Assembly (NCBI RefSeq): GCF_934924865.1
Contig: NZ_OW235315.1
Coordinates: forward strand, 1,302,001 to 1,366,000
DNA length: 64,000 nucleotides
Source of the DNA: Tepidibacter aestuarii
Lineage (GTDB): Bacteria > Bacillota > Clostridia > Peptostreptococcales > Peptostreptococcaceae
Direction of reading: 5' to 3'
Numbering within the stretch: the first letter of the stretch is position 1; every line of letters begins with the position of its first letter. Below, one piece after another: positions 8,863 through 19,723 of this stretch. The notes beneath the pieces are model-generated. The model was given only the letters and a program-made list of their open reading frames with translations. It was not told the origin of the DNA and searched no databases. The position numbers and the translations under genes were made by a program.

Positions 8863-9285
8863 ATGTATAAAAATTTAGGAATTATAACGGGGATTATATT
8901 AGCGATAATGCTCTTTTTTAATGGAATTTTAGCCAGCATAACGGGACCTTATATGAGTACTCTTATATTTCATATTATAGGACTTATAATTATTATGATA
9001 ATTTCAATTGTAACAAAGAATAAAGTATCTGATTTAAGAAAAATACCTGCGTTATTTTTATTACCTGGAGTGCTCAGTGTTTTAACTATAGGTTTGAATA
9101 ACATTTGTATTCCTCAAATAGGGATAACCCTTGTTGTAGGAATTAGCTTGTTTGGTCAACTGATTATGTCTAATATAGTAGATCATTTTGGGATGTTTGG
9201 AATGCCTATAAATAAATTTAAAAAAGAAAAAATAACAGGTTTCTCTATTATTTCCCTTGGAATAATAGCTATGATAATAATATAG
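8863..9285 (+). CDS. YdcZ-family (DUF606) half-size DMT transporter, first subunit
   Basis: 140-aa protein with about five hydrophobic segments, including GITLVVGISLFGQLIMSNIVDHFGMFG, the Q-x-x-x-S/N block of DUF606. DUF606 proteins are half the length of EamA transporters and are thought to pair. The start is ATG with GGAGGGG. The stop is 13 nt before the next family member, so a heterodimer is likely. The substrate is unknown. Confidence 0.78.
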   Translation: MYKNLGIITGIILAIMLFFNGILASITGPYMSTLIFHIIGLIIIMIISIVTKNKVSDLRKIPALFLLPGVLSVLTIGLNNICIPQIGITLVVGISLFGQLIMSNIVDHFGMFGMPINKFKKEKITGFSIISLGIIAMIII

Positions 9286-9297
9286 TGAGGTGATTAA

Positions 9298-9762
9298 ATG
9301 TATATATTATTTGCATTTTTAACTGGTATATCAATAGTGATTAATACAATTATAAATGGAAAGCTTGCTCAAAGAGAAGGAATGGTAAATGGAGTTATTA
9401 TAAATTATTTGATGGGTACAATAGCTTCTATTATAGTGTGTTTTGTAATGAGAAATTCGATTCCATCGTTAAGTAGTATAGGGTACGTTCCTATACATTA
9501 TTTTTTAGGGGGATTTGTAGGTGTTTCAATAATTTATTTATTCAATACTATAGTGCCTCAAATTCCTGCTGTGTACGTAGTTATACTTCCGTTTATAGGA
9601 CAGATACTTACAAGTGCTATTATAGATTATATATACTTAGATATTTTTTCTAAAGGAAAAATAATAGGTGGTATACTATTTCTTATAGGCCTTGTATATA
9701 ATGCAAGAATAGATAAGAAATATAAAAAAGAAAATGAGCCTGTACTAGAAGTTAAAGCCTAG
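9298..9762 (+). CDS. YdcZ-family (DUF606) half-size DMT transporter, second subunit
   Basis: 154-aa protein with five hydrophobic segments and the family signature near residue 95 (VVILPFIGQILTSAIIDY). It differs from the upstream paralogue at the N-terminus, where it has GISIVINTIINGKLAQREG, a conserved loop of DUF606 proteins. The GAGGTG site overlaps the end of the upstream stop region. The last codons form the arm of the terminator hairpin. Confidence 0.8.
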   Translation: MYILFAFLTGISIVINTIINGKLAQREGMVNGVIINYLMGTIASIIVCFVMRNSIPSLSSIGYVPIHYFLGGFVGVSIIYLFNTIVPQIPAVYVVILPFIGQILTSAIIDYIYLDIFSKGKIIGGILFLIGLVYNARIDKKYKKENEPVLEVKA

Positions 9763-9778
9763 TACAGGTTTATTTTTT
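9739..9778 (+). terminator. Terminator overlapping the ydcZ-like gene end
   Basis: CCTGTACTAG/CTAGTACAGG stem followed by TTTATTTTTT. Its 5' arm is coding sequence. Confidence 0.8.
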
Positions 9779-9974
9779 AAAATTAAAATTATTACAAAAA
9801 TAGAATAATATTGAATAGATAGGCATATTATATAAGTAGAGTGTTTTAAATTTGACAGAGAAGCAAAAAATATTATAATATGATAATGTTAGACAAAAAA
9901 AGACAATAATATGAGCGATCATTGGGAATTTCAGATTTTAACATCAAGATAAAAATAAGAAAGTAGGTTGTTTA

Positions 9975-10787
9975 ATGAAAAAAAAGCTAAGGATAATACT
10001 TTGTACGATGATTATCATGTCTTTGTATATAAGTTCATGCTTCGCGCTTGAAGTAGAAGTTAGTGTGAAGATAAATGATAATTTCGTTAAGAGTGATCAA
10101 AAAAATGTACTGATTAACGATAGAGTGTTTGTGCTTGGAAGATTTGTTGCAGAAGCTTTAAATGGACAAGTTACATGGGATGAAGAGACTAAAAGTATGA
10201 TAATTGATTATGAAGGAAAGAAAATGAAATTAACAGCAGACAGTGATGTGGCATACATAGATTCAAAAGAATATAAAATGGATTCAAAGCCCTTTTTAAG
10301 AGGAGGAAGAATGTACATACCGGTTAGATTTATTTCTGAAAATCTAAACTGTGATATTAATTGGGTACATGAGACTTTTACTGTGGATATAAAAAAAGAA
10401 AATCTAGTAGTTTCTGAAGGCAAATTTGAACAAAGACCGTACACCGATGAAGAAATGAGATTACTTGCAAAAATTATACAGGTAGAGTCGGGAAATACAA
10501 AGCTAGAAGGACGATTAGGAGTAGCTAATGTAGTTCTTAATAGAGTTAAGAGTGATAGATTTCCAAATAATATAAAGGATGTTGTGTATCAACGAGGACA
10601 ATTTCCTCCAGCTCATAAGGCATCGTTTAAGACAATAAAGCCTAGTAATCTAAGTAATATAGCAGCTAAAAAAGCATTGGAAGGTGTAAATAATATTGAA
10701 AATTGCTTGTTTTTTAATTCAAGACCTTTCAAAAGTAAGAAGAATAGTTTATACAAAATAATAAATGGTGAATATTTTTATAAATAA
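9975..10787 (+). CDS. Secreted SleB-type cell wall hydrolase with copper-amine-oxidase-like N-terminal domain
   Basis: 270 aa with a signal peptide (MKKKLRIILCTMIIMSLYIS, cleavage near ALE). Residues about 27-140 form a copper_amine_oxidase_N domain (VLINDRVFVLGRFVAEALNG, GGRMYIPVRFISENLNC), a stalk common on clostridial surface proteins. Residues about 160-270 form the Hydrolase_2/SleB domain: LLAKIIQVESGNTKLEGRLG carries the catalytic-type glutamate, then VANVVLNRV. SleB-type enzymes are lytic transglycosylases acting on spore cortex peptidoglycan. The role here could be germination or vegetative wall turnover. The start is ATG with a weak site. Confidence 0.85.
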   Translation: MKKKLRIILCTMIIMSLYISSCFALEVEVSVKINDNFVKSDQKNVLINDRVFVLGRFVAEALNGQVTWDEETKSMIIDYEGKKMKLTADSDVAYIDSKEYKMDSKPFLRGGRMYIPVRFISENLNCDINWVHETFTVDIKKENLVVSEGKFEQRPYTDEEMRLLAKIIQVESGNTKLEGRLGVANVVLNRVKSDRFPNNIKDVVYQRGQFPPAHKASFKTIKPSNLSNIAAKKALEGVNNIENCLFFNSRPFKSKKNSLYKIINGEYFYK

Positions 10788-10797
10788 AAATAGAAAA

Positions 10798-10851
10798 AAA
10801 TAGAACATATCAAATTGAGATGTTAAGTATCAATTTGATATGTTCTATTTT
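10798..10851. terminator. Long hairpin terminator after the SleB-like gene
   Basis: AAATAGAACATATCAAATTG pairs with its complement around a short loop and is followed by T-rich sequence. Confidence 0.75.
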
Positions 10852-10895
10852 TATATTGAAAATTCACAAAAAATAATAAAATAATAGTTTTTTTT

Positions 10896-10932
10896 AATAG
10901 TTACATATCAGATTGAGATGTAACTATTTTTT
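10896..10932. terminator. Second hairpin, terminator-like
   Basis: AATAGTTACAT/ATGTAACTATT stem with TTTTTT after it. The loop (ATCAGATTGAG) resembles part of the preceding hairpin (ATCAAATTGAG), so one may be a partial copy of the other. It also terminates the minus-strand fragment from 11155. Confidence 0.6.
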
Positions 10933-10981
10933 GTATTAACATCGTGTACAACTAATAAGTGACACATTTTTAAATAGGAGT

Positions 10982-11155
10982 TTATTTACAAGCTTTTGTT
11001 TTTTTTGTTGTTTCACCTAAATATTTTTGTACACTTCCAGTGCCGCTTATTCGGCAAAAATTATCATCTATAATTTCAACATCAACTCTAAAAGCAGTAC
11101 TTACAGCTTCTGATAACTGCTGAACCATATCTTTTATCTGAGAGAGAGTACTCAT
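10982..11155 (-). CDS. 57-aa fragment resembling the sensor N-terminus of a sigma-54-dependent regulator
   Basis: ATG 11155 has a good site (AAGGAG, 8 nt). The product begins MSTLSQIKDMVQQLSEAV and contains VEIIDDNFCRISGTGSVQKY. From memory of the family, this pattern (V-x-I-[VI]-D-x-N-x-x-R-[IV]-[AS]-G-T-G) opens the sensor region of clostridial sigma-54 interaction regulators. The frame then ends in a lysine-rich tail, with no AAA+ or DNA-binding part downstream. It may be a truncated relic or a stand-alone mini-protein. The intact start signal makes expression possible. Confidence 0.5.
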   Translation of the reverse strand: MSTLSQIKDMVQQLSEAVSTAFRVDVEIIDDNFCRISGTGSVQKYLGETTKKTKACK

Positions 11156-11412
11156 GCATATTCTCCTTAGACGTTTTACTTATATAAATATTCATAAATA
11201 AAAGAAAAAATTCATATATTTTTGTAAATATGTTTTTACTGTTTTAAAAATTGAGATTTTAGCTAACTATACTATTGATATTTTAGAAATTAAGATATAT
11301 AATTTACTTTTTAAAAGAAAATGGTTTTCAATTAGGTGCAAAGTAGTGTATATTAGAATCAAGTAATTAACATATAATAATAAGTAGCAAAGTATATATT
11401 TTGGAGGTGTTT

Positions 11413-12108
11413 ATGGGAGTTGAAAATGTTTCTTTATCTATAGCATTTGGAGCAGGTTTTGTGTCTTTTTTTTCGCCTTGTATATTACCACTTATACCGG
11501 CATATATTATGTACATAACAGGTATTAGTGCTAGAGATGAGCTTGGTAACAATAAAGTACTCGTTTTAACAAGAACGCTAGGGTTTATAATTGGATTTAC
11601 AATTGTATTTATGATAATGGGAACATCTGCTAGTTTCTTAGGGAAAATATTCATAAGAAATAAAGAGATTTTCTCAAAAATAAGTGGTGGATTGATAGTA
11701 TTATTTGGACTTAAAATGATGGGGATTTTAAACTTAAATTTCCTAGATATGCAAAAAAAATTAAAGACTAGTATGAAAGCGACTAGTTGGTTTGGATCTA
11801 TATTAATGGGAATAGCATTTGCAGCTGGATGGACACCATGCTTTGGCCCTGTGCTTGCATCTATACTTATATACGCAGGAAATAGTAATACTATTTCTAA
11901 AGGAGTATATTTATTATTAGTTTATTCTATAGGAATGGCTATACCGTTTATATTGACTGCTTTGTTTATAGATATGTTTAGTAAGTTTTTTAATAGTACA
12001 AAAAAGTTTATGATATATATACCTAAAATAAGCGGGTTTATTATGGTTGTATTTGGGATATTAATAATTTTAAATAAGGTTGTTGATATAAGTAGGTTGT
12101 TGATATAA
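11413..12108 (+). CDS. ccdA: CcdA-type thiol:disulfide transmembrane electron carrier
   Basis: 231 aa from ATG 11413 (TTGGAGGTG upstream; the frame opens at a TTG inside that site). Six hydrophobic segments carry the paired redox cysteines of CcdA/DsbD-beta proteins: FFSPCILPLIP in TM1 and WTPCFGPVL in TM4. CcdA moves electrons from cytoplasmic thioredoxin across the membrane to extracytoplasmic thiol-disulfide proteins. The TlpA-like gene 11 nt downstream is the obvious acceptor. No cytochrome c assembly genes are in view, so the target may be other secreted thiols. Confidence 0.9.
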   Translation: MGVENVSLSIAFGAGFVSFFSPCILPLIPAYIMYITGISARDELGNNKVLVLTRTLGFIIGFTIVFMIMGTSASFLGKIFIRNKEIFSKISGGLIVLFGLKMMGILNLNFLDMQKKLKTSMKATSWFGSILMGIAFAAGWTPCFGPVLASILIYAGNSNTISKGVYLLLVYSIGMAIPFILTALFIDMFSKFFNSTKKFMIYIPKISGFIMVVFGILIILNKVVDISRLLI

Positions 12109-12119
12109 GGAGGATTGGT

Positions 12120-12710
12120 ATGAATAAAAAGTTGATTGTTATAATTTTGGGTATAGCTTTGTTTGTTGGAGGTATTTATACTTTTAATAGGCAAAATAAT
12201 ATTAAACAGGATGTAAGTAATAATACAGTTCAAGAAAATACTGATAAAGAAAATACTGATAAAGAAAACATAGATGAGCAATCTCAAGAATTAGCTGTTG
12301 GAAAGATTGCACCTAGTTTTACACTTAAGGATCTGAATGGAGAAGAAGTGTCATTATCTGATTATGAAGGAAAAATAGTTCTTATAAATTTTTGGGCTAC
12401 ATGGTGTGGATACTGTGATAAGGAAATGCCTGATTTACAAAAGCTACATAAGGAAAATGAAGATTTGGTTGTTCTTGGTGTAGATGTTAGAGAAAGCAAA
12501 GAAAAGGTTAAATCATATATTGATAAAGGAAACTATGATTTTCCAGTTTTGCTTGATGAAAAGGGAGAAACGTCCATCACTTACTTAGTTAGTGCTTTTC
12601 CTACATCATATTTCGTAGATAAAAATGGTATTTTATTAGGCGCAGTTCAAGGTATGATGACGTATGATAAAATGAATAATATATTAGAACAAATAAGAGA
12701 GCGTGAATAA
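12120..12710 (+). CDS. TlpA/ResA-like membrane-anchored thioredoxin
   Basis: The 196-aa protein has an N-terminal signal anchor (residues about 4-20), then an acidic low-complexity linker with a repeated DKENTDKENIDE pattern (about 30-55). The AhpC/TSA-type thioredoxin fold follows, with the CxxC active site WATWCGYC near residue 98 and the cis-proline region SAFPTSYFVD. The enzyme reduces or exchanges disulfides outside the membrane using electrons from CcdA. It is in an operon with ccdA (AAGGAGG). A terminator follows. Confidence 0.88.
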   Translation: MNKKLIVIILGIALFVGGIYTFNRQNNIKQDVSNNTVQENTDKENTDKENIDEQSQELAVGKIAPSFTLKDLNGEEVSLSDYEGKIVLINFWATWCGYCDKEMPDLQKLHKENEDLVVLGVDVRESKEKVKSYIDKGNYDFPVLLDEKGETSITYLVSAFPTSYFVDKNGILLGAVQGMMTYDKMNNILEQIRERE

Positions 12711-12726
12711 ATAGAAATATACAAAT

Positions 12727-12760
12727 AAAAAATGAGAATCGTATACGATTCTCATTTTTT
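12727..12760. terminator. Bidirectional terminator
   Basis: AAATGAGAATCG-TATA-CGATTCTCATTT stem with T-runs on both strands, between convergent genes. Confidence 0.85.
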
Positions 12761-13247
12761 ATTTAACATTTTTAATTACACTCCAATTATCTAACTTGTA
12801 TTCAAATTTTTTAGTATTAGCAGGGCTCGTAGATTCTAATCTTTGAAACTCAATCTTTTCAAAATCAAATCCTACTTTCTTCTTGAATACGTTATATGCC
12901 TTTAATCCATTGAAAAATACATATTTTATGTTTGGATAATTCTTAAACAGAGATTCAAAATCATTAGCTTGTTCCATTTTAATATTTGAATCAAGACTTC
13001 CCTCTCGATAGCATGATTCTATAACATCCCACAAAGCTATATTATTTTTTTTCAAAAATAATATTCTATTCTCATAATCATCATCAATAGGGGTATCGAA
13101 TAATGTGTAAATTATTTTCCAAAATTGATTTTGGCGATATGCATAATATTGATGTTGTCTTAACGATTCTTTTCCAGGAATAGAACCTAGTATTAAGATT
13201 TTGGACTTAGAGTCTATTATAGGAAAAAATGATTGTATATTTGACAT
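12759..13247 (-). CDS. DNA-deoxyinosine (hypoxanthine) glycosylase, uracil-DNA-glycosylase superfamily
   Basis: 162 aa, the usual length for family-6 HDG enzymes. Motif 1 is ILILGSIPGKESLRQHQYYA, followed by RQNQFWKIIY; a later block is ALWDVIESCYREGSLDSNIK; the C-terminal motif is RLESTSPAN, the counterpart of the L-P-S-T-S-P-A-N loop. Such enzymes excise hypoxanthine from deaminated adenine and start base-excision repair. A Mug-type mismatch glycosylase is the main alternative. Monocistronic, with a GGAGTG site upstream. Confidence 0.82.
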   Translation of the reverse strand: MSNIQSFFPIIDSKSKILILGSIPGKESLRQHQYYAYRQNQFWKIIYTLFDTPIDDDYENRILFLKKNNIALWDVIESCYREGSLDSNIKMEQANDFESLFKNYPNIKYVFFNGLKAYNVFKKKVGFDFEKIEFQRLESTSPANTKKFEYKLDNWSVIKNVK

Positions 13248-13411
13248 TTATATCACTCCACTAGAATTCATATTATTTAAAGATTATACCCAATAATTAA
13301 ATTATATAACTATATAATTATTATTGAAGATTTTAAAATAGAGTATACTTTTAATTGTTTTGAAAGATTTTGTATATATCTGTATAGAAATCATAAAAGG
13401 GGATGAAGCAA

Positions 13412-13534
13412 ATGAAAAACAAAGTCAAAAAAATTGATGCTGTATTTGAAGGTGGAAGGAGTTACACATTATAAAAAATCATCCACCTGCAAGATAGAAG
13501 GATAAAAAAAGTTTATGTAGAATTTTTAAAATAG
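13412..13534 (+). pseudogene. Probable patatin-like phospholipase remnant
   Basis: An ATG with an AAGGGGATG site opens a 20-codon frame reading KKIDAVFEGG before diverging and stopping. Patatin-like acylhydrolases start with [AI]DAVFEGGGVKG, so this matches up to the oxyanion-hole glycines. Fifteen nt later another frame (13484-13534) reads HLQDRRIKKVYVEFLK, similar to the basic C-terminal strand of the same family. The catalytic G-x-S-x-G and DGG parts are absent. This looks like an internal deletion of about 250 codons. The match is by memory of motifs only. Confidence 0.4.
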
Positions 13535-13553
13535 GTAAAAGGGGGGATTCAAT

Positions 13554-13673
13554 ATGAGTAGAGTATATAAAAAAATAAAAAATAAAAAAAGGTTGTATAG
13601 AAAAAGAAAGAAGGTATTCTTAATGAGTTTATTTATTGGGTTGGGGTTTTATATATGTTTAAGATTTATATAA
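13554..13673 (+). CDS. 39-aa basic single-pass membrane peptide, unknown function
   Basis: The start ATG lies 9 nt after AGGGGGG. The product has a very basic N-terminal half (KKIKNKKRLYRKRKK) and one C-terminal hydrophobic segment (MSLFIGLGFYICLRFI). This shape occurs in small membrane regulators and in type I toxin-like peptides, but no antitoxin RNA is evident. It lies within a decayed region and may be real or incidental; the strong site favours real. A hairpin (13679-13705) follows. Confidence 0.45.
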   Translation: MSRVYKKIKNKKRLYRKRKKVFLMSLFIGLGFYICLRFI

Positions 13674-13678
13674 AAAAA

Positions 13679-13705
13679 TATACACTTCTTGGAGGGAAGT
13701 GTATA
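13679..13705 (+). terminator. Hairpin after the 39-aa frame
   Basis: TATACACTTC-TTGGA-GGGAAGTGTATA stem with only a weak T-tract, so termination strength is uncertain. Confidence 0.5.
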
Positions 13706-13808
13706 AAAACAAAATGTTGGTATTAAAAAGTACGAAAGTACTAATTGTGAGGTGTTTCATCCTGTGTATATATAATTAGACAAAAAAAACTAAAATCCTT
13801 TAAAAATA

Positions 13809-14058
13809 TTAATTTAATTTAACATTACATTTAGAACAAGGTGTATAGGATTCTTGCGCTTCTTGCAAATCTATAGGAATTGGAGTATTTTTAAATAACT
13901 ACAATCTTTGCTATAATATTTTTCATCTATTCTTCAGAAACATCCTCACAATCTCCAGTAAATAAAAATGAATTATTTTTATAACTAATCTTTAATACTA
14001 ACGAATAATTGTTTAAGTCATCATATAATATTACGGCATATGTAGGTGATACAATATC
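13809..14058 (-). pseudogene. ComEC/Rec2-like metallo-beta-lactamase protein remnant
   Basis: Two out-of-frame pieces are recognisable on the minus strand. The first (14058 down to a TAG at 13927) reads LYDDLNNYSLVLKISYKNN then FLFTGDCEDVSEE, the DLNNxSxVL...FLFTGD block of ComEC-type MBL-fold proteins. The second (from about 13924) reads EKYYSKDCSYLK and, after a one-base loss in an A-run near 13890, IPIDLQEAQESYTPCSKC, a cysteine metal-binding tail found at the C-terminus of such proteins and secreted nucleases. Stops, frameshifts and the missing middle show decay. It lies downstream of the nuclease gene. Confidence 0.6.
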
Positions 14059-14109
14059 CTTAAATAATCACAAAACCCACAAAAGCAGATGCTTCTTTCA
14101 TTTAATCTA

Positions 14110-15126
14110 TTAATCATCGAATCTATCAACAAGTTTGCCTTTAGTGTTATATAACTCTGCAGGATCGCTTTTGCTATTGCTCCAAGTACCTTTGTCATCA
14201 AGCCAATGAAGTTCTACATCTGAGTTTTTAGCAGAGTCGCCAACCTTTACAGATGAATTTGAATCTAAAGTGAATTTCGGAAATGTAAAAGACTGATTAC
14301 CTCTTACTGATACAATCTTCCACCCTGTAAGATCCACTGGCTTACTTCCTGAATTTGTAATTACAATATATTCAGCTTTTTTATCCAGAGCAGTAATCAT
14401 TAGTTCTTTACTCGTCGTATTTGTTTGGTTCTCAGTTGATACATTTGTTTCTAATTTTGCATTGACTTCATCTGGATTCACATTGTCAAATTCATCATGG
14501 ACAACATTTCCATTAATTGTGTATGTGTAACTATAATGATTTGGTATCTGAGTGTTTGTATTTGGGTAAGTTATAACAGCAACAAAATCTGTACAACCAC
14601 CAGCCTCTCTGATAACTTTTTCCATATAAGCTTGATCGCCATGTCTGTTAAGTGTGCTTTCTTGGGGTGTTATATTATATGCATTTGAAACACCACCAAG
14701 AGAATCAGCTATAACATGACCTTCATCCAAAGTTGGACTTTCTACTCCAGGTACTTTTGCTTCATCGTAATAATATCTTCCAGTTGATAGAACAGGCTCA
14801 GTAGATTCATCCTGCAAAGTAATTTTCTTAGATGTTACTTTAACCAACTGACTATACTCATTCGTATAAGAATAATATTCTCTATCACCATATCCTATAT
14901 CTACAACAACGTTAGGCTCTCTATGGCCTGATTGATTCCCACCATCAACTTCGATTAATTTATTTCCTTCAAGTGAATCTTCTGTTATCAATACTTCTTC
15001 GCTTTTTACTTGTTCTTCATCTAAAACAATATTCTCATCAGTATTACTACATCCATTTAAAAGTAGCATAGCTGTTATAAAGCACATAAGCGCTTGTATG
15101 TTTAAATTTTTCTTCAAAATATTCAA
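14110..15126 (-). CDS. Secreted DNA/RNA non-specific endonuclease lipoprotein with lamin-tail domain
   Basis: The start is probably TTG 15126 (AAGGA 7 nt upstream; the frame extends to 15174), giving 338 aa. A lipoprotein signal ends in LLLNGC, so the protein is membrane-tethered outside. The central NUC-type domain (about 65-205) carries DEGHVIADSLGG, the DGH-like catalytic motif of beta-beta-alpha-metal nucleases, then NAYNITPQESTLNRHGDQAY. The C-terminal about 95 residues form a lamin-tail domain (EYIVITNSGSKPVDLTGWKI). Likely roles are nutrient nucleic acid scavenging or DNA processing for uptake; the neighbouring ComEC-like remnant fits either. Confidence 0.85.
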   Translation of the reverse strand: MNILKKNLNIQALMCFITAMLLLNGCSNTDENIVLDEEQVKSEEVLITEDSLEGNKLIEVDGGNQSGHREPNVVVDIGYGDREYYSYTNEYSQLVKVTSKKITLQDESTEPVLSTGRYYYDEAKVPGVESPTLDEGHVIADSLGGVSNAYNITPQESTLNRHGDQAYMEKVIREAGGCTDFVAVITYPNTNTQIPNHYSYTYTINGNVVHDEFDNVNPDEVNAKLETNVSTENQTNTTSKELMITALDKKAEYIVITNSGSKPVDLTGWKIVSVRGNQSFTFPKFTLDSNSSVKVGDSAKNSDVELHWLDDKGTWSNSKSDPAELYNTKGKLVDRFDD

Positions 15127-15257
15127 CTTCCTTTCCTTGTTATATAATAGTTGAAAATAAATCCTATAGAACAAATATTCGACTAATAATTACAAAAACC
15201 TTTTCAAAAAGACAATAAAAATAAAAAAAGAAAACATTTTAAAAATGAAAAAAAGTG

Positions 15258-15286
15258 TTGACGGATTATTTTAAAGATGATATAGT
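15258..15286 (+). promoter_or_regulatory. rRNA operon promoter
   Basis: TTGACG (15258-15263), a 17-nt spacer and TATAGT (15281-15286), preceded by an A-rich tract typical of an UP element. The leader holds a short hairpin (CCTCG-AAAA-CGAGG, 15296-15309) and an AATGAACTTTGAAAATTAAA segment common ahead of clostridial 16S genes, perhaps antitermination-related. Otherwise the 300 nt before 16S show nothing. Confidence 0.8.
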
Positions 15287-15423
15287 ATTACTTGTCCTCG
15301 AAAACGAGGCAAACAAGAAACGCAAAATGAACTTTGAAAATTAAACAGTAGGTTATAAATAAATCACATCAGTGATTTTCGGAAACAACACATAAAGTCA
15401 GTTTACTGAGTACTGACAAACTT

Positions 15424-18151
<2,728 letters not shown>

Positions 18152-18195
18152 AAAATCTGGTCAATTTTGAAAGTATTAATATTAATACTTAGTAT

Positions 18196-18269
18196 GCGGG
18201 TGTAGCTCAGTGGTAGAGTTCCGGCCTTCCAAGCCGGCTGCGAGGGTTCGACTCCCTTCACCCGCTCCA
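18196..18269 (+). tRNA. tRNA-Gly (UCC), CCA encoded
   Basis: A complete 74-nt cloverleaf: acceptor GCGGGTG/CACCCGC with discriminator T, D-loop AGCTCAGTGGTAGAG, anticodon arm CCGGC-CTTCCAA-GCCGG giving anticodon UCC, T-loop GGTTCGACTC and genomic CCA. It sits between 23S and the first 5S, which is an uncommon place. Confidence 0.95.
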
Positions 18270-18273
18270 AATA

Positions 18274-18390
<117 letters not shown>

Positions 18391-18424
18391 GATCCATAAA
18401 GAATCAAACAAAACAATAAAGATT

Positions 18425-18541
<117 letters not shown>

Positions 18542-18675
18542 TAATCTTTTTTTTATGAGTAGGAAATTATATTCCTATTTGAATTGTGGATAAGTATAAT
18601 TTCCGTTACGAATTTTAAAAAAGTCTACATTAGAAGCATTTAGAATAAAGACTTTTTTATTTAGGAGGAAATTGT

Positions 18676-19137
18676 GTGTTAAAAAAATTAGACAACTTCC
18701 TAAAAAATTTACCTATTATATTGTTCATAATAACTATGTTTATTATAAATTATTGCATAGCTCGAATGAATTTATTTGTTTTTTTACCGGATAATAATGG
18801 AGCTAGACATGTATTTATATCTAAATATAATCAATTTTTAGAAAGTGTAATTATAGCGCCTTTTTTTGAAACTTTAATTTATCAAAAAGTGCTAATATCA
18901 TTATGTTGTACATGGTCTGAACTTAGAAAAAGAAAATATTTAATAGTTATAATATCATCTTTTATATTTTCATTAAACCATACATATAGTCCTCAGTATG
19001 CGGTAGAGACATTTTTTTCTGGAGGCATGATATTTGCTTATTCATATTTAGTTTATAAAGATAAAACTAAATATAGCTTTTGGATAGTATTTTCAATTCA
19101 TGCTACATGGAATCTATTTATAATGATATATAATTAA
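18676..19137 (+). CDS. CPBP-family (CAAX protease/bacteriocin-processing) membrane protein, degenerate motif 1
   Basis: 153 aa with four to five hydrophobic segments; GTG start after AGGAGG. The CPBP motif 2 (FSLNH) and motif 3 (HATWN) histidines are present. Motif 1, normally EExxxR, reads FETLIYQ: one glutamate is kept, but the first acid and the arginine are lost. The family includes intramembrane glutamic proteases that act in prenyl-protein or peptide processing. Activity is doubtful here. Isolated gene with its own terminator. Confidence 0.7.
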   Translation: MLKKLDNFLKNLPIILFIITMFIINYCIARMNLFVFLPDNNGARHVFISKYNQFLESVIIAPFFETLIYQKVLISLCCTWSELRKRKYLIVIISSFIFSLNHTYSPQYAVETFFSGGMIFAYSYLVYKDKTKYSFWIVFSIHATWNLFIMIYN

Positions 19138-19140
19138 ATA

Positions 19141-19177
19141 AAAAAGCTGCCTCAAAGTTATTTTGAGACAGCTTTTT
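19141..19177. terminator. Bidirectional terminator
   Basis: AAAAAGCTGCCTCAAA-GTTA-TTTTGAGACAGCTTTTT hairpin between convergent genes, near-identical in stem to the one after clpA. Confidence 0.85.
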
Positions 19178-19184
19178 ATTTGAA

Positions 19185-19538
19185 CTAATAGAACATAGAG
19201 AAGATATAAGAGAATAGAGCTACTCTGAAGAATAAACTTCCAACAGCTGTCACAATTCCTATACCGACTGCCCAGTATCCAAGTGTCTTAGCACCTGAAT
19301 ATATAGATATTATACCAAGTATTATACCAATAACTCCAAATGTTACGGGATAAGTAAATAAAGATACTATAGAAGCGAGAATAGCTAAATATCCCATAAT
19401 ACTTGAACTGGTATTATCTTTTCTGTTTTCTTTAACATTATATCTATTGCCTGCTGTCAATTCTGGTGCGTATTCTGTTTTGTCATTATTATTAATTGCG
19501 TCATCATGTCTGTTAATACCATTATCTTTTCTATCCAC
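19185..19538 (-). CDS. Small DUF4190-like membrane protein
   Basis: 117 aa. A hydrophilic Asn/Asp-rich N-terminus (about 45 residues) precedes two or three hydrophobic segments with the pattern SIMGYLAILASIVSLFTYPV then GVIGIILGIISIYSGAKTLG, which resembles DUF4190-type proteins of Firmicutes. Function unknown. The start follows AAAGGATG. Confidence 0.6.
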   Translation of the reverse strand: MDRKDNGINRHDDAINNNDKTEYAPELTAGNRYNVKENRKDNTSSSIMGYLAILASIVSLFTYPVTFGVIGIILGIISIYSGAKTLGYWAVGIGIVTAVGSLFFRVALFSYIFSMFY

Positions 19539-19723
19539 AAAATCACATCCTTTTTTTTATACTTACTATTATTATTTTCAATTTTTAAAATAATAATTAG
19601 TTTTTTATTGGATATTAAGTAATAATTTAACTAAAATATTAAGGATTTATTAAATATATATATAAATGTATAGTATTTTGATATAATATTATATAAAGCA
19701 ATACAGAAAGGGTGGTTTATTTA

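Noticed and set aside
14497..14688. Plus-strand frame inside the nuclease gene
   Set aside because: Antisense to the catalytic DEGH region of a well-supported gene, no start signal.
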